6,962 bases of DNA from positions 1-6,962 of the forward strand of contig CAJYHH010000690.1 in assembly GCA_913773825.1 (NCBI GenBank), given 5' to 3'. Origin of the DNA: Candidatus Sericytochromatia bacterium (GTDB taxonomy: Bacteria; Cyanobacteriota; Sericytochromatia; UBA7694). The notes under the pieces were generated by a model, which saw only the letters and a list, made by a program, of their open reading frames with translations, made no database searches and was not told the DNA's origin. Positions within the stretch are counted from its first letter, which is position 1. Every line of letters begins with the position of its first letter. The position numbers and the translations under genes are program-made. Positions 1-5,483 of this stretch are shown one piece after another.

Positions 1-1067
1 CAGCGAATCGTGTTATAGCGGACGTCAGCTGGATCCCATGTGGCATCATCAGGCATTTGCTGGACGACAATCGCGTCACGGAAGCCGATTTTTTCAAACG
101 CTTTGTTCCAGGTCAATACACCTTCACGCACCGCATCGCGGTATTCAACCGGGATGGTGTTTTCGAGCCAGAACACAATCGGTTTTTTGGGCGGTGAAAG
201 TTTAAGATTGGGATCGGCTTTTTCAAGATGCCAGCGGTTAATAAAGCGGACATAAGGGTCTTCGTTCAGGAACTGATTATAGTCCCAGTATATGGTTGTA
301 AAATGCCCAACGCGGTCGTCGTGAACACGGGGTTTATAACTGGTCTGGGGCAGCTCAGTCAGGCTGAAATGCACTTTATGCAAAAAGCTGCGATTGTCCG
401 CAATCGTGGGAGTCGGTAAGTCCAGGCCTTCCCCTGAATAGTTCAGCACTACCTGGATTTCAGTGTTTTGAGGATAGGTTTTGATGAAGTCAAAATAGCT
501 ATTGCGCTCGTCTAAGCGATAGCCGCCGCCAATTCCGAGTTCCTGAAAAATTTGCAGCACATGCTGAGCGTTGATCACGTCAGTGATAAAAAAGCTTGAG
601 GCATCTACTAGTAAGCTGCCACGCTCAGGATGCGGCGGGGTGATCATGACGGCACTGGCTAACATCGAATCGCTGACACCGCGTGGAATGGCTTTGGCAA
701 TTGCTGAGTTGCCATCAGCGCGGTAGTTCAGGTTTTTGACCATCAGCATGACTTTATTGCCGACTTTTTTAAAGTAAACAGGCAGGCTGCCGAGCTGAGA
801 AGATGAGTCAAAAATCAGGCTCTCGCCCGCTTCCATCGTCATCGACATCAAAAAGATTTTGTTGAGCTGATCGGGGCGAATTTCCATCAGGACAACCCCA
901 TCACGCTCACGTTCAAAAAGCGTAAAGAGGCCCGGCAGTTCTTTAAAATCTCTGACCACCTGGGGGAACGACGGCGGGCCGCTGCTCTCTTCCTGGGCAA
1001 AAACCGGTACGGATGAAAAAGCCAACGTAGCGGCCAGACAGGCGGCTAAAAAACGGGCATGAAGCAT
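1..1067 (-). CDS. Secreted zinc-dependent metalloprotease, DUF5118/DUF5117 family (partial, N-terminal part)
   Basis: The reading frame is open from an ATG at 1067 down to the window edge: 355 complete codons plus two bases. Residues 1-24 form a Sec signal peptide (Arg5, a hydrophobic Ala/Leu stretch, then VFA before Gln25), so the product is exported. Residues about 32-75 fit the short DUF5118 region and about 80-290 the DUF5117 region. From about 296 the frame carries FWLENTIPVEYRDAV, GVLTWNKAFEKIGF and a terminal DVRYNTIR, the conserved entry into the met-zincin catalytic domain (DUF4953). The HExxH zinc site expected downstream lies outside the window, so peptidase activity is inferred from the family. 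An AAAGGTGA ribosome site (1076-1083) sits 8 nt before the ATG and fixes the start. The gene is divergent from the CDF transporter, with a 375-base gap. Family confidence is high; the substrate is unknown. Confidence 0.87.
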   Translation of the reverse strand, partial: MLHARFLAACLAATLAFSSVPVFAQEESSGPPSFPQVVRDFKELPGLFTLFERERDGVVLMEIRPDQLNKIFLMSMTMEAGESLIFDSSSQLGSLPVYFKKVGNKVMLMVKNLNYRADGNSAIAKAIPRGVSDSMLASAVMITPPHPERGSLLVDASSFFITDVINAQHVLQIFQELGIGGGYRLDERNSYFDFIKTYPQNTEIQVVLNYSGEGLDLPTPTIADNRSFLHKVHFSLTELPQTSYKPRVHDDRVGHFTTIYWDYNQFLNEDPYVRFINRWHLEKADPNLKLSPPKKPIVFWLENTIPVEYRDAVREGVLTWNKAFEKIGFRDAIVVQQMPDDATWDPADVRYNTIR

Positions 1068-1075
1068 CTGGTATA

Positions 1076-1083
1076 TCACCTTT
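1076..1083 (-). promoter_or_regulatory. Ribosome binding site of the metalloprotease gene
   Basis: AAAGGTGA on the minus strand lies 8 nt upstream of the ATG at 1067 and is immediately followed by a coding frame that begins with a signal peptide. It supports this start over the nearby out-of-frame ATG at 1060. Confidence 0.7.
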
Positions 1084-1196
1084 GCGGCAAGTTTACATCA
1101 AGCAGTTTGACATGCTTAAAAACGGGGCTTAAAACATTGATAGTGTAACTGACGGGGGGGCTTGCCGAACAGGTCTCGCTTAGAGAGGGCAGAGTG

Positions 1197-1210
1197 GCGA
1201 GCAAGCTCGC
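1197..1210. repeat. 14-bp palindrome, REP-like core
   Basis: GCGAGC (1197-1202), AA, GCTCGC (1205-1210) is a perfect inverted repeat with a 2-base centre. It resembles the cores of REP sequences common between genes in Pseudomonas. Only one copy is in the window, so its repetitive nature cannot be judged here. Confidence 0.4.
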
Positions 1211-1270
1211 TGGTTTAAAATGGGGCCTTACCCGATGTTCAGAGCGGCGCGTCTGGAGCAAGCCGCGCGA

Positions 1271-1300
1271 GGTGTTTATAGCTGTTTATAAATATTTATG
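1271..1300. repeat. Three imperfect 10-bp AT-rich tandem units
   Basis: The three consecutive decamers are ggtgtttata, gctgtttata and aatatttatg. They share a TnTTTAT core at the same position in each unit, giving a helically phased AT-rich tract. It could be a bent-DNA or UP-like element, or chance in an AT-rich stretch. Confidence 0.4.
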
Positions 1301-1329
1301 AGTTTTTAGAGCAGCTGCCTGCTGCTAAA

Positions 1330-1347
1330 ACGCGTCAGTAGACGCGT
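1330..1347. repeat. 7-bp inverted repeat ACGCGTC/GACGCGT, operator candidate
   Basis: ACGCGTC at 1330-1336 and GACGCGT at 1341-1347 are perfect inverted copies around AGTA. No T-run follows, so it is not a terminator. It abuts the 10-bp direct repeats that begin at 1349 and lies about 100 bp upstream of the CDF transporter start, which suggests a protein-binding site. Confidence 0.4.
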
Positions 1348-1348
1348 C

Positions 1349-1378
1349 AAACCGTAACAAACCGTAACAAACCGTAAC
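1349..1378. repeat. Three perfect 10-bp direct repeats (AAACCGTAAC)x3
   Basis: The decamer AAACCGTAAC occurs three times back to back without mismatch, giving GTAAC-N5-GTAAC-N5-GTAAC. Spacing of one helical turn is typical of sites bound by tandem OmpR/PhoB-type response regulators; the CpxR box, GTAAA-N5-GTAAA, is the nearest familiar pattern. The block lies at about -94 to -65 relative to the predicted start of the CDF mRNA, a usual activator position. The binding protein is unknown. Confidence 0.6.
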
Positions 1379-1427
1379 GCGAAGGGTTTTCTAAACAGCT
1401 GCCTTAGCCGCTCTCAACTTTCTCTCC

Positions 1428-1436
1428 TGTTACAAT
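1428..1436 (+). promoter_or_regulatory. Extended -10 promoter element of the CDF transporter gene
   Basis: TGTTACAAT carries the TG of an extended -10 (1428-1429) and the hexamer TACAAT (1431-1436), five of six matches to TATAAT. No good -35 hexamer lies 16-18 bp upstream, which fits an extended -10 promoter. The hexamer ends 6 nt before the ATG at 1443, so transcription should start at or next to the start codon. Confidence 0.55.
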
Positions 1437-1442
1437 ACCCCC

Positions 1443-2339
1443 ATGGCAGCAGAGATTCAGATCAGTCATCAAGAGCGGCGGCGGCAAATTAGCCGGGTGT
1501 TGATTGTCACGCTTGTGCTCAATGTGCTGGTGGCTGGAGCTAAACTCATTTACGGCTATGCGTCGGGTGCTGTTAGCGTGATGGCTGATGGCTTTCATTC
1601 TTTGATGGATGGAACGTCTAATATCATTGGGCTGGTCGCGATTTATTTTGCTTTTGACCCCCCTGATGAAGAACATCATTATGGTCATCGCAAAGCTGAG
1701 ATTCTGGCTTCGATGATGATTGCCATTTTACTGGCTGTAACCTGCCTTGAAATTGTCAAAGAGCTGGTAGGTCGTTTATTTGAACCCCGGATGCCGGTTG
1801 TAGGCCAATGGGGCTTTGTAATTATGCTGGTCGGCTTAGGTGTTAATCTATGGGTGGTCGCTTATGAGTCTCGGGCGGGTAAGCGCCTAAAAAGTCAACT
1901 TTTAGAATCAGACGCCCAGCATACCCAGTCGGATGTATTGGTCAGTGCATCTGTAATTGCCTCGATGGTGGCGATTAGTCAGAACTGGTATTGGCTGGAT
2001 TATCTGGTCTCATTGGGAATTGTGGCTGTGATTGGGCATATGGCTTATACGCTTTTTCGCCAGAATATTGATATTTTGCTGGATCGTTCACCTTTGGAGC
2101 GCTCCGAAATTATGCGATTGGTGCAAGCCTGTGAAGGTGTAAGGCGATGCCATAAAGTTCGCGCCCATGGTAGCCCGGATGAAGTTTATTTAGAGCTACA
2201 TATTTGGGTAGATCCTGATCTGAGCATTAAAGAAGCTCATGCATTAGCTCATCAAGTCAAAAGCCAGTTGATACAAACCCGCCCTGAATTAGCTGATGTC
2301 ACCATTCACGTTGAGCCTGATGAAGCTGTCGCTGCATAA
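1443..2339 (+). CDS. Cation diffusion facilitator (CDF) family metal efflux transporter, FieF-like
   Basis: A 298-residue inner-membrane protein of normal CDF length, expected to export divalent metal (Zn, Fe or similar) in exchange for protons. TM1 spans about 18-38. TM2 carries MADGFHSLMD with His52 and Asp56, and TM5 carries QHTQSD with His160 and Asp164; this HD-HD tetrahedral site is typical of zinc-type members. The loop HHYGHRKAE (78-86) is the family signature after TM2. Residues about 213-295 form the cytoplasmic dimerisation domain, with HGSPDEVYLELHIWVD and the closing HVEPD. The start is the only sensible one: it leaves the usual short cytoplasmic N-terminus, and the next Met is residue 47, inside TM2. 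No Shine-Dalgarno precedes it, and the -10 box suggests a leaderless mRNA. A hypothetical gene follows after 102 bp; no terminator was found between them. Metal specificity is inferred. Confidence 0.93.
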   Translation: MAAEIQISHQERRRQISRVLIVTLVLNVLVAGAKLIYGYASGAVSVMADGFHSLMDGTSNIIGLVAIYFAFDPPDEEHHYGHRKAEILASMMIAILLAVTCLEIVKELVGRLFEPRMPVVGQWGFVIMLVGLGVNLWVVAYESRAGKRLKSQLLESDAQHTQSDVLVSASVIASMVAISQNWYWLDYLVSLGIVAVIGHMAYTLFRQNIDILLDRSPLERSEIMRLVQACEGVRRCHKVRAHGSPDEVYLELHIWVDPDLSIKEAHALAHQVKSQLIQTRPELADVTIHVEPDEAVAA

Positions 2340-2383
2340 GCTTTTCTCCTGGCATTTGCTAAGTCGCTCAGACTCAGGGCAGG

Positions 2384-2389
2384 TATAAT
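2384..2389 (+). promoter_or_regulatory. Consensus -10 box (TATAAT) upstream of the 116-residue hypothetical gene
   Basis: A perfect TATAAT hexamer lies in the gap between the CDF gene and the next ORF, giving a predicted leader of roughly 45 nt. The -35 region (AAGTCG at 17-bp spacing) is poor, so the promoter is only moderately supported. Confidence 0.45.
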
Positions 2390-2441
2390 AAGCCAAGTGC
2401 TTTTTAAAAGCTAAAAAAGAAAACAAACTACCGGAGCCCTT

Positions 2442-2792
2442 ATGCAAGTTTTTTTTGTTTCGATTCGAACAGCCAAAATCTTTGGGCCCGGTGAAGTGCT
2501 TGAAGTTCGCAGCAGTGCAGGTGAACAGATGTACCTGCGTTTAAGCTGGCCTTACGCTGAGATGTTTGAAGAATGGGAAGGCTATGCGGTTGTGGTTCCT
2601 GAGCGCAACGAAGTCTGGGGAGCTGGACACCCCCGCGTCGAGGAGGGTGAAGTGGCGTTTGAATTTCCATTTACTCCTCAGGCGATTCCGCCTCAAGAGC
2701 TTAAGCTGTTTACCCAGATTGTTCAGGGTACTTCGGAGCAGGACGCGACTTCAGAGCCAACAGACGAAGCTGAAGTCGCTGAAGAAGATTAG
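2442..2792 (+). CDS. Hypothetical protein with acidic C-terminal tail, 116 residues
   Basis: I do not recognise this family. A GGAG site (2433-2436) sits 5 nt before the ATG, and a consensus -10 box lies further upstream, so it looks like a real gene. Residues 1-75 alternate hydrophobic and polar residues (MQVFFVSIRTAKIF, then VLEVRS and YLRLSWPYAEMF), suggesting a compact beta-rich domain. A proline-bearing stretch PFTPQAIPPQELKLF (76-90) follows. Residues 98-116 are a low-complexity tail with nine Asp/Glu and no Lys/Arg. There is no signal peptide or membrane segment, so it is probably cytoplasmic. It lies 102 bp after the CDF gene on the same strand and converges on the MerR-type regulator gene. 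Function is unknown. Confidence 0.72.
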   Translation: MQVFFVSIRTAKIFGPGEVLEVRSSAGEQMYLRLSWPYAEMFEEWEGYAVVVPERNEVWGAGHPRVEEGEVAFEFPFTPQAIPPQELKLFTQIVQGTSEQDATSEPTDEAEVAEED

Positions 2793-2802
2793 ACACAATC
2801 TT

Positions 2803-2826
2803 AGCCAAGTAATCAGCCAAGTAATC
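2803..2826. repeat. 12-bp tandem duplication AGCCAAGTAATC x2
   Basis: Two perfect adjacent copies (2803-2814, 2815-2826) are followed by a third partial start, AGCCA, at 2827. The block sits between two convergent stop codons and was probably created by slippage or local duplication. Confidence 0.7.
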
Positions 2827-2846
2827 AGCCAGAATTTTGGCTGGCT
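2827..2846. terminator. Weak stem-loop between convergent genes
   Basis: AGCCAG (2827-2832) and CTGGCT (2841-2846) form a 6-bp stem around an 8-base loop, between the ends of the hypothetical gene (2792) and the regulator gene (2861). Neither strand has a good T-run after it, so termination is plausible from position only. Confidence 0.3.
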
Positions 2847-2860
2847 ATCTTATAGAAACT

Positions 2861-3808
2861 TTAGCTGACCGCTTCTAGAACGGGCCAGTCTAGAATTTCT
2901 TCCACACCATTAAAAATGGTCAGGCCAGCTGCTTCAAACACGGCCTGCCGCTTTTCTGCTTCAAACCCACCTAAGCCAACAGGATATTTTTGCTTGAGCT
3001 CAGAGAGAGTGTTAGCCAGATCCGTTGCGGCTGTATCTGTCAGCGGTGCTATCACAGAAACTAAAATCGCCAGCGGATTAATTTTTTCGCAATAGTGTGC
3101 AATTTCGTCTAACGGAACATTGGGCCCGAGATAGAGAGTTGGAATCAACTGTTGGGTTAGTTCAAGCATGCAGCAAAGCAAACCGAGTTCGTGATAGTCC
3201 TGAGGAGCACAGGCTAGCAAAACCGGACGGGCACCGCGAGGCATCCCGAGATTTTGCACATGAGAAAGAATTCGGCGACGAATGATCGCTGAGGCCAGAT
3301 GAGAACTTGCGATATTGATTTCTTTGCGTGTAGTCATATCGCCAATTCGAGCCAGAATTGGTAGATCAATGGTTCTGATGGCTTCAGCAAAGTTTTTGCC
3401 AGCCTGAGCCTGAATCAGCAAACGCTCAAACTTAAGCGGATCGCCACTGGAAACTGCGTGAAGCATCAAATCATAATTGGGCAGACGACGCGGATCACTG
3501 GAATAAACTTTACGTGGGGTGACGCGTTTTTCTTCTCGCAGGCTTTTTAAAACCGTTTCGCGATCTTTCTCAAGCTGTTCAGCAATGACCTGAATACTTA
3601 CCCCTTTTTGAGTCTCACGACGGGCATAACGTAAAATATCCAGATCGTCTTGAGAATAAAGACGATAGCCATTGTCAGCACGTTGGGGATCAACTAAATG
3701 ATAACGACGTTCCCAAAGTCGCACTTGATTAAGTGTCAGGCCAGTTAGTTCGGCTGCTTGTTTAACTGAATACTTAGGAAGCTTGTTTTCGGCCTGTGCT
3801 GTTGTCAT
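2861..3808 (-). CDS. MerR-family transcriptional regulator with C-terminal cobalamin-binding domain (CarH/LitR-like)
   Basis: A 315-residue protein. Residues 13-60 are a MerR winged helix-turn-helix (YSVKQAAELTGL, NQVRLWERRY, NGYRLYSQDDL), which binds DNA. Residues about 112-185 match the helical-bundle cap of B12-dependent photoreceptor regulators, and about 193-312 the Rossmann-like B12-binding domain. The latter keeps the lower-ligand motif DYHELG (Asp204, His206, Gly209), Ser251 in SVIAPL and Gly280-Gly281. In CarH proteins a W-x9-EH motif in the bundle shields adenosylcobalamin; here those places hold Thr159, Ser169 and His170, so Trp and Glu are missing. It may therefore bind another cobalamin form, or none in a light-dependent way. 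GGGAGA (3815-3820) sits 6 nt before the ATG. The gene is divergent from GAPDH across a region with a palindromic operator candidate, consistent with autoregulation. Targets are unknown. Confidence 0.88.
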   Translation of the reverse strand: MTTAQAENKLPKYSVKQAAELTGLTLNQVRLWERRYHLVDPQRADNGYRLYSQDDLDILRYARRETQKGVSIQVIAEQLEKDRETVLKSLREEKRVTPRKVYSSDPRRLPNYDLMLHAVSSGDPLKFERLLIQAQAGKNFAEAIRTIDLPILARIGDMTTRKEINIASSHLASAIIRRRILSHVQNLGMPRGARPVLLACAPQDYHELGLLCCMLELTQQLIPTLYLGPNVPLDEIAHYCEKINPLAILVSVIAPLTDTAATDLANTLSELKQKYPVGLGGFEAEKRQAVFEAAGLTIFNGVEEILDWPVLEAVS

Positions 3809-3898
3809 AATGTGTCTCCCATTTTGGCGTCATGCGGCGTTTTCAGTCAGAGGGTCAGTTAGGTCTTGATTTAGATTAATTGACTAGAGAAAATCTAG

Positions 3899-3939
3899 AC
3901 ATGAGTCAGTTTACTGTTTGACTCATGTTTGACCTATGT
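3899..3939. promoter_or_regulatory. Candidate operator: 10-bp inverted repeat plus a third half-site at 11-bp spacing
   Basis: ACATGAGTCA (3899-3908) and TGACTCATGT (3919-3928) are perfect inverted copies separated by 10 bases. A third half-site, TGACCTATGT (3930-3939), repeats the right arm with two changes exactly 11 bp further on. It lies 91 bp upstream of the regulator start and 145 bp upstream of the GAPDH start, between the divergent genes. CarH-type regulators are known to bind 11-bp direct repeats or palindromes at their own promoters, so the neighbouring MerR/B12 protein is the first candidate ligand. Confidence 0.55.
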
Positions 3940-4026
3940 CATTGAGTGTAAGCTGCAGAGCTGAACCTTGTCAACGCAGTGGATGCAGATGCTGACAGCA
4001 GGTGCTCTTGCTGATGTCTGCTGTTG

Positions 4027-4056
4027 TTGGCGCGTCTATGTGAGCCATGCTAGGCT
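4027..4056 (+). promoter_or_regulatory. Possible GAPDH promoter
   Basis: TTGGCG (4027-4032) and TAGGCT (4051-4056) are 18 bp apart, and a TG at 4048-4049 gives an extended -10 (TGCTAGGCT). Transcription would start near 4063, leaving a short leader with the ribosome site. Matches to consensus are modest, and an alternative promoter nearer the operator is possible. Confidence 0.3.
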
Positions 4057-4084
4057 ACAGCTAGCGATTTTTATGGAGGATACG

Positions 4085-5098
4085 ATGAAGAAAATTCGTG
4101 TAGGTATCAACGGTTTTGGCCGTATTGGCCGTCAGGTTTTTCGCGCACTGAGCGAACTTGACCATATTGATGTCGTTGCCGTCAACGACCTGACTGACGC
4201 TAAAACCCTGGCTCATCTGCTCAAATACGATTCGATTCACCGCACGTTTGCCGGTGATGTCCGCGCTGAAGGCACTGACCTGGTGGTCAATGGCGATACG
4301 CTGAAAGTTCTGTCTGAGCGCGACCCCGCTGCTCTGCCCTGGGGCGAGCTAGGTGCTGACGTAGTCGTAGAATCGACGGGTCTGTTTACAGACGCTGCTA
4401 AAGCGGGTCTGCATATTAAAGCTGGAGCCAAACGCGTGATTATTTCTGCACCTGCTAAAGGTGAAGACATTACGCTTGTACTTGGTGTTAACCACGACAA
4501 ATATGAGCCGGACAACCATAAGATCATTTCAAATGCTTCTTGCACAACTAACTGTCTGGCGCCGGTTGCTAAAGCCCTTAATGATAAATTTGGGATTGTC
4601 CGGGGTCTGATGACCACCGTCCATTCTTATACCAATGATCAGTCGATTCTGGATCTTCCCCATAAAGATCTGCGCCGCGCTCGCGCTGCTGCGATGTCGA
4701 TTATTCCAACTTCAACCGGTGCCGCTAAAGCAGTTGGTCTTGTGATTCCTGAACTCAACGGCAAGCTCAACGGCATGGCCATGCGGGTACCGACTCCTGA
4801 TGTTTCAGTTGTTGATCTGGTGGTTGAACTTTCTCAGGATGTGACGGTTGAAGAAGTCAACAACGCCCTGCGTGAATTTGCTGCCAATGCACCTAAAAAC
4901 GTCTTGCTGATGTCTGATGGTCCGCTGGTCTCTGTGGACTTTACCACCAATCCTTATTCTTCAATTGTGGACACTGAGCTGACAATGGTGATGGATAAGC
5001 GCATGGTGAAAGTGATTGCCTGGTATGACAACGAGTGGGGTTATTCAAACCGCGTTGTTGATCTGATCAGTTTTATTGAAGGTGTTGAAGTCGCCTAA
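4085..5098 (+). CDS. gap: Glyceraldehyde-3-phosphate dehydrogenase, type I, NAD-type
   Basis: A 337-residue cytosolic enzyme of standard length that oxidises glyceraldehyde 3-phosphate to 1,3-bisphosphoglycerate in glycolysis, or the reverse in gluconeogenesis, as a homotetramer. The N-terminal Rossmann domain has NGFGRIG (9-15) and Asp35 at the end of the second strand, the usual marker of NAD preference. The catalytic centre NASCTTNCLAPV places the nucleophile at Cys153, with His180 in TTVHSYT. The S-loop DLPHKDLRRARAAA follows at 190-203, and the C-terminal WYDNEWGYSNRVVDL (313-327) is conserved. GGAGGA (4077-4081 region) lies a few bases before the ATG, and MKKIRVGINGFGRIG matches family N-termini, so this start is preferred over the in-frame ATG at 3968. 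No other glycolytic gene is adjacent. A strong terminator ends the unit. Confidence 0.97.
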   Translation: MKKIRVGINGFGRIGRQVFRALSELDHIDVVAVNDLTDAKTLAHLLKYDSIHRTFAGDVRAEGTDLVVNGDTLKVLSERDPAALPWGELGADVVVESTGLFTDAAKAGLHIKAGAKRVIISAPAKGEDITLVLGVNHDKYEPDNHKIISNASCTTNCLAPVAKALNDKFGIVRGLMTTVHSYTNDQSILDLPHKDLRRARAAAMSIIPTSTGAAKAVGLVIPELNGKLNGMAMRVPTPDVSVVDLVVELSQDVTVEEVNNALREFAANAPKNVLLMSDGPLVSVDFTTNPYSSIVDTELTMVMDKRMVKVIAWYDNEWGYSNRVVDLISFIEGVEVA

Positions 5099-5133
5099 AA
5101 GACTTTTAACCTGCAAATTAGGCTATTTAATTT

Positions 5134-5163
5134 AAGGCTCCCGCACGGGAGCCTTTTGCTTTG
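5134..5163. terminator. Rho-independent terminator between GAPDH and the convergent DUF4258-like gene
   Basis: AAGGCTCCCG (5134-5143) and CGGGAGCCTT (5146-5155) form a perfect GC-rich 10-bp stem followed on the plus strand by TTTTGCTTT. It lies 36 bp after the GAPDH stop. On the minus strand the stem is followed by TTAAATTAAAT, so it can also end the facing gene, which stops at 5166. Confidence 0.88.
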
Positions 5164-5165
5164 AG

Positions 5166-5483
5166 CTAAAGCCTGAGCTCACGTTTAAGGTCATATTTGA
5201 CAGCACGTTTGATTTTTTTAAAGGCATTGCGGTCTTTGTAAGCGGTGATGATGTTCTGGTCATGGCTGAGCAGGACGACCATGTGTCTGGCAGAATGACG
5301 GGCCGAGCCACCGCGTAACTGGGCTACTTTATCCAGCATCACGCAAAAAATCAGGCCCTGACGATAAATCCGTTCGCCATACTCAATTGTAAAATCGATA
5401 TCAGCATGGGTAATGCCACGCTGAATCATTCTTTGTTTTGCGTGTTGGGTTAAATTTAATACAGCTCTTGATATCCCGGTCAT
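5166..5483 (-). CDS. DUF4258-like small basic protein
   Basis: A 105-residue protein. The N-terminal segment LTQHAKQRMIQRGITHADID (11-30) has the spaced His14-Ala15, Arg18 and Arg22-Gly23 pattern of DUF4258. The later strand and tail VVLLSHDQNIITAYKDR (69-85) gives the family's C-terminal Tyr81. The last 20 residues are rich in Lys/Arg. There is no signal peptide or membrane segment. DUF4258 proteins are small, often found in mobile or toxin-antitoxin-like settings, and have been compared with RelE/BECR-fold RNases; that link is from memory and unproved here. No partner antitoxin gene is visible on either side. GGGAGG (5487-5492) sits 5 nt before the ATG, inside the loop of a perfect hairpin that also covers the start codon. 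The gene converges on GAPDH with a shared terminator. Family assignment is fairly sure; function is unknown. Confidence 0.8.
   Translation of the reverse strand: MTGISRAVLNLTQHAKQRMIQRGITHADIDFTIEYGERIYRQGLIFCVMLDKVAQLRGGSARHSARHMVVLLSHDQNIITAYKDRNAFKKIKRAVKYDLKRELRL

Larger units (their letters stand above)
1068..1442. other. Divergent intergenic region, 375 bases, repeat-rich
   Basis: This separates the minus-strand metalloprotease from the plus-strand CDF transporter. No credible gene is present; a 61-codon minus-strand frame at 1076-1261 uses a non-ATG start and has no protein-like features. It holds a 7-G run (1154-1160), a GCGAGC-AA-GCTCGC palindrome, AT-rich 10-bp quasi-repeats (1271-1300), an AGCAGC/GCTGCT inverted repeat (1310-1326), an ACGCGTC/GACGCGT inverted repeat (1330-1347), three perfect 10-bp direct repeats (1349-1378), and an extended -10 box next to the transporter ATG. 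No clear promoter for the metalloprotease was recognised. Confidence 0.7.
3809..4084. other. Divergent regulator-GAPDH intergenic region
   Basis: This 276-base stretch lies between the start of the MerR/B12 regulator and the start of GAPDH. Besides the operator candidate it contains a CTAGA/TCTAG inverted repeat (3884-3898) and an ACAGCAG/CTGCTGT inverted repeat (3995-4024), which could fold in the GAPDH leader. A plus-strand frame opens at 3968 in frame with GAPDH, but its 39 extra residues (CCCW, low similarity to any GAPDH N-terminus) are not likely to be translated. Confidence 0.6.

Noticed and set aside
40..419. Two plus-strand reading frames of 71 and 63 codons
   Set aside because: They lie antisense to the metalloprotease coding region, which has clear family similarity.
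1076..1261. 61-codon minus-strand reading frame
   Set aside because: Non-ATG start, no ribosome site, no domain-like composition, and it overlaps the leader of the metalloprotease gene.
1310..1326. AGCAGC/GCTGCT inverted repeat as a terminator
   Set aside because: No T-run follows on either strand and no gene ends there.
3968..4084. 39-codon N-terminal extension of GAPDH from an upstream in-frame ATG
   Set aside because: The extension has no GAPDH-like sequence, while the ATG at 4085 has a strong ribosome site and the canonical N-terminus.
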